Part shown: piece after piece, positions 55,975 to 64,000 of the stretch
Layout: every line of letters begins with the position of its first letter
Numbering within the stretch: position 1 is the stretch's first letter
NCBI RefSeq assembly: GCF_033118175.1
Contig: NC_083693.1
Coordinates: 54,615,981-54,679,980 of the forward strand
Length of the DNA: 64,000 nucleotides
Direction: 5' to 3'
Source of the DNA: Dama dama
Lineage: Eukaryota > Chordata > Mammalia > Artiodactyla > Cervidae
Made by a program: the position numbers and the translations under genes
The notes under the pieces: generated by a model
What the model was told of the DNA's origin: nothing
The model's input: the letters and a program-made list of their open reading frames with translations, nothing else
Database searches by the model: none

Positions 55975-56140
55975 TGGAATTCAAAAGGCCTGTGTCCTAA
56001 TCCTGGCTTTGCTGTGTCTTGCTGGGTGGCCAGAGAGCCATTTACCCTTCCTGCCTCACTTTCTCTCAGTAAAAAGGAGCTGACAAGTCCTGTTTCCAGC
56101 ACCATGGAGGGTGTTAGAGAATCACAGAAGCCAAAAGTGA
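55975..56140 (+). mobile_element. MIR fragment
   Basis: Sense MIR: GTCCTAATCCTGGCTTTGCT, TGCCTCACTTTCTCTCAG and GAGGGTGTTAGAGAATCACA. Confidence 0.7.
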
Positions 56141-57411
56141 TGGTGCTATATAAATCCTGAGCGTCCGAAGTCCTGGTTTTCTTTTTCCTTGGACCAGGTG
56201 AGTCCGTCAAGGGCTAGAGGGGAAGAGACAGAGAAACATAAAAGAGAGGACCAGTCTCCTGTCGGCCTAAGGAACCAAGGCTCTATCACACTCCGAAAGA
56301 CCGCAGATGTTAAATAATGGAAATCCTACAACCTAAATTGTGCCCCAAATTATCTAAGCTCTTCTGAATCAAAGAACATTGAAATTCTAGGAGAAACACT
56401 GAACACTTGGAATATTCACATGACCTGCACATTTGGCAAGCAGAATGCTGTTCATTTCCCTCTAATGGTATTTTAGTCTGCGGTGCCACTAGTCGCTGCT
56501 GCATTTTGTTGAGCCTGTGGAGCCTTCTAGTTTAGTGCTTTTAATGTTGTTGTAGCACAGTAATATTCCACTAACATGTCCTCAAGGGTAGAGGCTGTCT
56601 TCTGCTCCTCCTCCATTTTTCAAAGGGCAAAACAGATATCCAAGTTCAAGTTTCACTTAAAACCCAGTACATCTTCTTCTCATGATCATTACTCTCAGTA
56701 TCTGCGTGGAGGTCTGCCCCTTCCGGGGCAGCAAGCCTGTCTATAACTCCTGCCTGACACTGGACTGGGCCAGGTGAAGATGTTGGGATATTATTCAGGG
56801 GATAATGATGGTGGTTCATTTCTATTTATGGATTTAATTGATTCTAATCCAGAAGCTCTAAAATCACATGGATCCTGTGCCAAGTACCTCCCATGAAGGA
56901 TGATGGTTTGAAGACCTCTGTCAATCACCCAGCAGAGGAGATGAAGGGGGCAAGTATTTCTGATTTTAAGGAGCCCCTTTAATCCAATCAATTTCAGAGA
57001 GTCTTACTTCCTCTGAGCCATGCATGGATTAATTCTATAAGAGAGCTTTTTCCATTAAAGAAACTGATTGCAAGCTTCCCTTCTAATTGTGAAAATGCTC
57101 ACCTGCTCAAAGTAAACAGTTCTGGAAAGATACCTTCATTTTGCTTCAGTTATTTGGCTGAGGAGAGTGGAGCTTCAACAGAAATTTAAGAAGTTAAAAT
57201 TCAACATCCAGCTTCACTCATAGAGCAATTTGTTCCTAAGGCGAGTGCAGAAACTACAAAATGACCTTGATCCCATCAGCCCCTTTTAAATTATTCAATT
57301 ATTCAGCTATGACAAAAAAACAATCCCTAAGTAAAGGAGCAGTGGGAACAATAAGTGTAAGGAGCCACTAAGATGATCTTTAAAAAGGAACAATTGATCA
57401 AAAATTGAAAA
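56141..57411. other. 1.3 kb single-copy interval
   Basis: No gene or repeat recognised. Confidence 0.4.
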
Positions 57412-57530
57412 TGGGATTTCCCTGGGAGTCCAGCAGTTAAGACTGCACTTTCAATGCAGGGGGGATGGGTTCTATCTCTGCTTGGAAAGCTAGATCCCAC
57501 ATGCGACACAGTGCAGCCCCCAAAATAGAA
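57412..57530 (+). mobile_element. CHR-type tRNA SINE
   Basis: Sense CHR SINE, short: GGGATTTCCCTGGGAGTCCA, GCAGTTAAGACTGCACTTTC, AAGCTAGATCCCACATGCGA. Confidence 0.82.
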
Positions 57531-57539
57531 AAGAAACTG

Positions 57540-57965
57540 AACACAACCTAAATATCCAATAATTGGAGAATTATTAATTTTAGTATGTTTATGCTAGAAT
57601 GCTATGAAATGATTAAAATCATATTTTCTGAAGAACGTATAATGAGACAGAAAAATATTTACCACATATGTGAAATGGAGAAAGTAGTATGCAAAATTAT
57701 GTGTACAATTTTTTAAGACTCTCCAGTCCTAGAGAAAAAGACTGTGCCCTGCAGCAGTTCAAAAGGACTAAATGGATCTCAATGCACTAATATGGAAAGA
57801 CTCCGAAAACCTGACATCACGTCATGAAAGCATGTTTTGAAACGATGCAGAGCACAATGCCACTCAGCTAGGCTTTTGGATTGGGAAGGTTAAAGGGGAC
57901 TTTAATCTCATCTGTATCATTTGAGTATCTGTAATAATAATATATTTATCATGAAATTTAAAATC
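57540..57965 (+). mobile_element. ancient L1 3' region
   Basis: Sense diverged L1: ACAACCTAAATATCCAATAA, GCTAGAATGCTATGAAATGA, TATGTGAAATGGAGAAAGTA, then after a foreign stretch (57715-57860) ATCATTTGAGTATCTGTAAT. Confidence 0.7.
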
Positions 57966-59394
57966 ATATTTTTAAAACTTAAAGCGAGGGAAGAAAATGA
58001 GAAAAAATACTGGAAGAAAATATTCCTTAAACCTTAACAGTTGGCTATCTCCAAATGGTTGTGACTGCATTAACTGATGAAACTGAAGCCCTTGCAGGGG
58101 AAATCATCTGACAGTTGAGCCAAGATTCAGTCCTGGTTGTCTGTGGCTCCAAAGTTCATGTTCTTTCCATCCCACATCACCTTTCTGGTTATGTGTCCTT
58201 AGGTGTTTTGGAGTCAGGTTACGATTAGGGGGAAAGAAGGGATGAGCAGGTACTGGGAAATGGGGGTCTATCTTTATTCCTGAACTTTAAGGCTTCTTCA
58301 GTAGTGAAAATCTGGTACCAGGCCAATAAACCAGAGACAGCAAAAGAGATGGAAACAGCATCTCCAGCTCTTCAGAAACCTCCCCCACCCCCCACCGCCA
58401 AACTGCAGCTCCCTTGCCTGTGGTCCACTGTTCAGTCTATTTAGGAGCTAACAGAAGGTTCCAAGAGCCATCCCCAAAGACTGTGACACAGCAGTCCAGA
58501 GTATGACCCAGAATTCTGCATTTTCCCAACCATCCCATGTTGTTCTGAGACCATTTCTCAAGAAAACTTACTCTAGGGATGTTATAGATCCAGAAAACAA
58601 ATACGTGAAGTGCCACTCTCTTTAGTCCAACTCAGACCATTCTCTGAAACTTTGTTCTTTCAAGACAGTCCCTTATGCCCATTTAAGGCTGATTCCACTG
58701 AGTTAAACTGTTGGGTAGGGCACCAGGGTGAGAGCAGGGGGTAGCTATGACTGGGCCGAGGAAAATGGGGAAGGGGCAGGGGCTGTTTGGTGAAGAGGGG
58801 CAGCAGTCGTCTGAATGTTATGAAGTTTAAAAATCAATAAAAATGCTCTAATCTGTAGATATGACCCTGCCAAACAGATGACATAATGGAATCTGACCTG
58901 TTAAATAAGTCACCGTCAGAGGATCATAGTGAAAATAATTTTAGCATCTAAGAAGTGAGCATCCGAGCCCTGATCATCAGCTTAGCCAAGAGAAAATGCC
59001 ATTAGTCTACCGGGGTCAAGAAGAGTCACAATAATCAGGTTTCTTCCTCTAAGAATTTATCTAGATTGCTGTTGCTCCTGGAAAGCAAACCAAAGGTCCT
59101 ATGTTGCCACCTAGAGACCAAAGCCTGGAAGTATGGGCAGGGGAAATTTGAATTGATCCGGCTCTGGAGAAATCTAAGTTGAATTAATTACAGCACTTAA
59201 AAAGCACCAGCTTCAGACTTAGGAATGTCCATCAGTCCTTTTTTAATAGGACATGAATGTGTGTCTGAACTCAAGCCTCCAGATGATTTCAGAATGGAAA
59301 AATACTTTCTAGAACCTTGATTAAATGTAAGAGAGAACACGTCTGTGAGTTTGTGTGGGGGCGGTAGGGAGGGGGGTGGGAGCAGTCCTAACTT
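57966..59394. other. 1.4 kb single-copy interval
   Basis: No gene or repeat recognised. The part at 58800-59200 (AACAGATGACATAATGGAAT, AGTGAGCATCCGAGCCCTGA) is a weak candidate for conserved non-coding DNA. Confidence 0.4.
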
Positions 59395-59505
59395 CTGCTA
59401 CCACTAGATGATCTGGGGAAAATCACTCAACCCCTTGGGGGGCCAAGGTCCTCTTATATAAAATAAGAGGGCTGAACTAACCTGACAATATTGCAAGCCT
59501 TCTAA
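59395..59505 (+). mobile_element. MIR fragment
   Basis: Sense MIR remnant: GGGGAAAATCACTCAACCCC, TTATATAAAATAAGAGGGCT. Confidence 0.65.
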
Positions 59506-59568
59506 GGCCTAAATTTCCCTATTTCTATAATAATCTAGACTCTATTTGAACCCAGACATCAGTCAAAA

Positions 59569-59782
59569 GGGGCTTCCCAGGTGGCATAGTGATAAAGAAC
59601 CCGCCTGCCAGTGCAGGAGACACAAGAGATGTGGATTCCATCCCTGGGCTGGGAAGATCCCCTGGAGTATGAAATGGCAATGCACTCCAGTATTCTTGCC
59701 TGGAAAATTCCATGGACAGAGGAGCCTGGTGGGCTACAGTTCATGGGGTTGCAAAGAGTTGGACGTGACTGAGCACACACAC
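59569..59782 (+). mobile_element. Bov-tA SINE
   Basis: Sense Bov-tA: GGGGCTTCCCAGGTGGCATA, CCATCCCTGGGCTGGGAAGA, GGGGTTGCAAAGAGTTGGAC, ending in a CA run. Target-site duplication ACATCAGTCA(A/G)AA at 59556-59568 and 59783-59795. Confidence 0.95.
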
Positions 59783-59795
59783 ACATCAGTCAGAA

Positions 59796-62043
59796 ACAAA
59801 AATTGGCACCATATGCAAAAAATGTTAGTACCTTGCATTTTTGAAAGTGACCTTCTTCATCAAGGAAACCATATCTCTGCTGCCCTCTAGAGCTCTACCT
59901 GAAATCTGCATGAATTTAATGCAAAAGTCTCACCAAATGAAGGACCAGCCTGCTTGAGATTTAGAGCCTGCCAGATCCCTGCTGTTTTTTGTGTCTTTTG
60001 GGACAATGTATTTATTCATTCTTTGCATTCTTGTTTCATACGTCTTCTGAAACGATTCAGTTCAATTCAACCATTTATTCCAGAATTCTTTCCTAGCTCT
60101 TCCTGTTTATAGATTTTGGCTGTTGGAAGTTAAGCCCACATCATTTTTTTAGAAGAAGGGGCCAATCTTTCTAAAGGATTTTCCATTCCATAGATGTGTC
60201 TCCTCTGAGTAAGTTGTACAGTGGCACCAGGGAGAATTATTGGTTCTAACTTCTTAAGCCAATGCTTATAAAAAGAATCCCAGGCTCTTTTCTTGTGTCA
60301 TTTCCAAGAAACCTGTGCAGCAGGACTGCTACTGAGTTGACAACACGAGAATTTTGCTATGAAAGTGCCAAGGAAACATGGGACCACTAAGTGGATGTTC
60401 TCCAGCCAGGTCAGCAAAGGAGCCCCATTCTCAGTCTTGTTTTGGAATTATGATTCAGTTCTGACTCTTTTCAGAACTACAGCCAATCTTTGATCCATGC
60501 AATATGCTAGTTGGTGGACTGCAGCTTAGAGAAAAGTGGAAAGAATGCCTCTTAGTTGTATCTTAACGCTGGCAAAATCTCCATTAAAGGCAAGAACGTT
60601 CCAGTTCAGTTGATACTTTTTACCCTGAGTGGGACTGCCACTCTTGATAAAACAGGAGTGACGTATTTCGAAATTTATGCCAGAAATCCAAGTGTTGATA
60701 GTGACTTATTATAAACTCAAAGACCCATGAAGCCAGTTCTAGGATTCCTAGAGGTTATGCAATGGCCCTTTTAGGGTTACTGCAGCAGAGGAGACCCAGG
60801 ATCCCTCCTCATTTGATTTACAGCCTTGTTCAAAGTCTAATCCACTCCAGGGTCCAGACCTCTGCAGGGTGTGAAGTCAGGCACAGTAGGGGCTCCACAA
60901 AACTTTTTGGGCACTACTGTGTCAGGAAGTGGACAGCACACTGGGGAGAGATTTGCAGAGCTGCAAAATGTTCTTCACTGTTCACAGTCATAAAGGATAT
61001 TCCAGTGGTTAATCTTAAGAGATTATTAGTATTTATTAAAACTCTTAAAGGACTGCCCATAAATCTGACTTTTCTAGTTACCCATAAAGCAGTTACTGGG
61101 ACAACCTAGCAACATAGTGATTTCCATTGTTCAGCCAAGGCATAGCATTCTTACATCCTCAGAGAACAGAGAATAGTAAATAACCTAGTCTGTTAGAAAG
61201 AACCTGTTCTCTGATACTGGCCATGTGTTCTGTTTTTAAGCTCCCGGAGTACCTCCCTGCGCCCACCCAAGACCTGCCCCCTTTGCCCTGGCATGGTCCT
61301 TGGGGCATCTTTCATTCTACCCACATAGACCATGATACTGGGGGGGACCAAGTGAGGAATAATCAAACCACAGCAGCTCCAAAAGAGTTTCCATCCACTC
61401 AGAATTACAGAGTCAAATGAGAACCCTCTGTTTACTATACCTTATTGTACATGACCTAAAACTTGTTCCAAGTGTCATGAAACATAGGGTTGTAGCAGAA
61501 CTGAGGAAGGAGGTAGAGACAACTTATGATGGGCCTTGCTGCTGCTCACTGATATTTCTAAACTCCTCTCCTTCCACGTGCTCAGGAGGACTGTCCCTTC
61601 CCACTCCCTCAAAACGAGGGACCCTGTGACTTGCGACCGCCAAGGCAATGTGAGAGGAAGTGAAGACTGTCACCATTTCCATGCGGAGACATTTCAGAGA
61701 ACCCCTGTGCCCCTCATCTCCTGTGTGGAAGCACAGGTCAAAGTCACAGGGCCACAGGACCAGAGTCATCTGGCATGTCAAGTCAACACACGGAGGACAG
61801 CTGCCTAGAAAACTGACTGAACCTGTAGAGGACTTTCCCTAAGTGAGAATTCAGCCTTTGTGGTCTTTTTGGCATTGTTTGTTATTGCAGTGTATCCAGG
61901 CTCTCCTGCTGATACATGCCTCTGTGTTACTGAAAATTCAGTCTTTTCAGTCTGAACATCATTTTCCTTGATGAGGGAGATGGAAACCATCAAGAGTTCA
62001 TATTTTCCTCTGATCTTCATAAATATGACAACAACAAGCTATA
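59796..62043. other. 2.2 kb single-copy interval
   Basis: No gene or repeat recognised. Frames at 60762-61109, 61223-61629 and 61524-61842 have no domain and overlap on both strands. Confidence 0.4.
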
Positions 62044-62045
62044 TA

Positions 62046-62127
62046 TTTAGTTGGTCAAAAGGTTCACTCAGATTTTTTTTGATAACATCTTACAGAAAAT
62101 CCTGAATGAACATTTTGGTCAACCCTA
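62046..62127. mobile_element. mariner-derived MITE, second copy
   Basis: An 82-bp near-palindrome with TA on both sides (62044-62045, 62128-62129). Left end TTTAGTTGGTC pairs with right end GGTCAACCCTA; the inner arms match the copy at 7402 (TTCACTCAG / CTGAATGAA). Confidence 0.82.
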
Positions 62128-62275
62128 TATTTGGCCTATCACTCCTTACCCTTTCTTCCTCTAAGACTAATTTCCTTACTCTCAACATTAATTTCCCTTT
62201 TAGCTATCTTTAGTACTTTTTGTAAGACTTGCTTTATTTGGGACTTCAACTTTTCTAGCCCTGCCATTGCATATT

Positions 62276-63500
62276 TTAGAAGAAAATGAAATGGTAAATC
62301 TTCATGACCTTAGATTTAGCAATGTTTGTTAGATATGACACCAAGTGAAAGTCAAAGTCAAAGTCGTTCAGTCATGTCTGACTCTTTGTGACCCCATGGA
62401 CTATACAGTCCATGGAATTCTCCAGGCCAGAACACTGGAGTCGGTGGTAGCCTTTCCATTCTCCAGGGCATCTTCCCAACCCAGGGACTGAACCTAGGTC
62501 TCCCACATTGCTGGTAACCAGTTGAACCACAAAGGGAGATGACACCAAAAGTACAAGTGAAAAAAAAAAAGATAAGTTGGACCTTGAAAATATTTTTCTC
62601 ATTAAAGGACACTATCAAGAGAGTGAAAAGACAACCCACAGAATCAGAGAAAATATTTGCAAACCATATATCCAGAGCATATAAAGAATTCCTACTGCTT
62701 CACAGCAAAAAGGCAAAGAATCCAATTTAAAAATGGGCAGATGACTTGATTAGAAAGTTTCTCCAAATATACAGGTAGCCCACAAGCATATGAAAAGATG
62801 CTCAATATAATTAGTCATTAAGAAAATTCAAATCAAAACCCAGTTAAATATCACTTCATACTCACAGGTTGGCCATAGTGAAAAACAGAAAATAACAAGT
62901 CTTGGCAAAAGTATGGAGGACTAGGAACTCTCACTCGTTGGTGACAGGAATTTAAAATGGTGCAGCCATGGTGGAAAACAGTTTAGCAGTTCCCCAACAA
63001 GTTAAAATAGAGTTACCAAGTAGTCCAACAATTTTATTCATGTATTAGTCACAAAAACCATAAACAATGCCAATGTCCATCAACTGATGAATGGATAAAC
63101 AAATATGGAAAATCCGTAGAGTAGAATGGTATTCAGACATAGAAAGGAATGAAGTACTGATACATGATACAATGTAGACAAATCTTGAAAACATTAAGTT
63201 ATGTGAAAGAAGCCAGACCAAGATAATGTGACCAACAGATCATATATTGTATGACTCCATTTATAGGAAATATTCAGAATAGCTATATCTACAAAGACAG
63301 AAAGCAGCCCAGTGGTTGCCAGGGACTGAGGAAGAAGAACTAGGGAGGGACTGCTTAATGGATACAGGACTTGCTTTGAAGTAATAAAAGTTTCCTGTAA
63401 CTTGATAGTTTCACAGTATCATGAATGTATTAAATGCCACAGAACTGCACACTCTGAAATGGCTTATGGCTAATTTTATGCTATGTGATTTTTATCTCTA
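62276..63500 (+). mobile_element. L1M 3' half with nested SINE
   Basis: Sense L1: AATCTTCATGACCTTAGATT, GATAAGTTGGACCTTGAAAA, ATATGAAAAGATGCTCAATA, TGTCCATCAACTGATGAATG, CAGTGGTTGCCAGGGACTGA, ending before an A-rich tail. ORF2 is broken by stops. A Bov-tA is inserted at 62345. Confidence 0.92.
62345..62538 (-). mobile_element. Bov-tA SINE nested in L1M
   Basis: Antisense Bov-tA starting with the AAAGTCAAAGTCAAAGTC linker, then GACTCTTTGTGACCCCATGG and GGACTGAACCTAGGTCTCCC. Perfect 10-bp target-site duplication ATGACACCAA at 62335-62344 and 62539-62548. Confidence 0.95.
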
Positions 63501-64000
63501 TTATACATACATGTATAAAAAAGCATGGTCATCTTCTCCCAAGATTTCTGTAACTTCTGTTCTACCAGCAATCCCCAGTTGCTGGTAGAATCAGTTAGGG
63601 TCATTGTATCAGGGATATGAGTTATCTTTCTACCTTGTAAGATAGGTTCTTAACCTTCAGTTCACCTTCAGGGAGTCAAAGGCCCCTTCAAAACTCGACA
63701 TAAGGGAGCAGAGCAGCCAGGCACCCTGGAGGAGGTGGTGCAAGTGTCTTAGAAAGTGACCTGTGCATACTCCCAACCCCAGAAACCAGGGGTGCAGGGC
63801 TCACTCAGGGACCCCCAAGGAACGCTTTGCTTTCAGGAGCGTATCTGGCTCCCGGGGTCCATCACAACAGCCTCCTGCTGGCTCTTGGGGTCGGTCTGTA
63901 GGACAGTGAAATCCTTTGGCCTCTCCTGAAAGGGTCCTCAGCATGGCCCTGAAGCCCTGACTAGTGAACTAAAGGGTTTCTTATCCCACTTTCCCTGGGC
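63501..64000. other. single-copy sequence at window end
   Basis: No gene or repeat recognised; becomes GC-richer toward the end. Confidence 0.4.

Noticed and set aside
56185..56205. Strong splice donor ACCAGGTGAGTCC as an exon boundary
   Set aside because: No matching acceptor, open frame or polyadenylation signal could be tied to it; isolated donor-like motifs are common.
1..64000. CRISPR arrays, operons, phage or plasmid modules
   Set aside because: Nothing of the kind is seen; the repeats and gene structure are mammalian.

Overview
The window is genomic DNA from a ruminant mammal, most likely cattle or a close relative. The evidence is the interspersed repeats: tRNA-derived Bov-tA and Bov-A2 SINEs, BovB (RTE-type) LINEs, 3' ends of a young bovine-type L1, and older CHR-type cetartiodactyl SINEs. 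They lie over a background of ancient L1M, MIR and DNA-transposon fossils common to mammals. There is no prokaryotic gene organisation. The + and - strand open frames are almost all chance frames or retrotransposon remnants.

I can support only one protein-coding gene: NKX2-8, a two-exon NK2-class homeobox gene on the - strand (coding exon 1 at 37734-37578, a 662-bp intron, coding exon 2 at 36915-36359, 237 residues). It has a TATA box, GC boxes, a CpG island and a 3' AATAAA. In mammals this gene lies between NKX2-1 and PAX9 (human 14q13), so the flanks are expected to be intergenic regulatory DNA. NKX2-1 should lie off the left end and PAX9 off the right end.

Layout. 1-28 kb is repeat-rich: several old L1 copies, a BovB 3' end, young L1 3' ends, a solo LTR-like block, and nested SINE insertions with readable target-site duplications. 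Single-copy DNA at 15.3-16.5 kb and an isolated CpG cluster at 16.5-16.9 kb interrupt it. 28-34 kb is mostly single copy with MIR fossils and one BovB stub. 34-43 kb, around NKX2-8, is almost free of recognisable mobile elements and has high GC/CpG between about 35.2 and 39.8 kb. 43-64 kb is mixed: an L1 3' end, a BovB carrying a nested SINE, MIR fossils, two further SINEs, a mariner MITE, an L1M, and long single-copy intervals that look like candidate enhancers.

Regulatory reading. NKX2-8 belongs to a SHH-responsive family. Three perfect GLI-type 9-mers (31328, 39286, 45866) occur in single-copy DNA around it, and there is an NK2/GATA/SOX motif cluster about 0.4 kb upstream of the start codon. 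These are motif observations and have no functional support here. I found no CRISPR array, tRNA gene, rRNA gene or operon.
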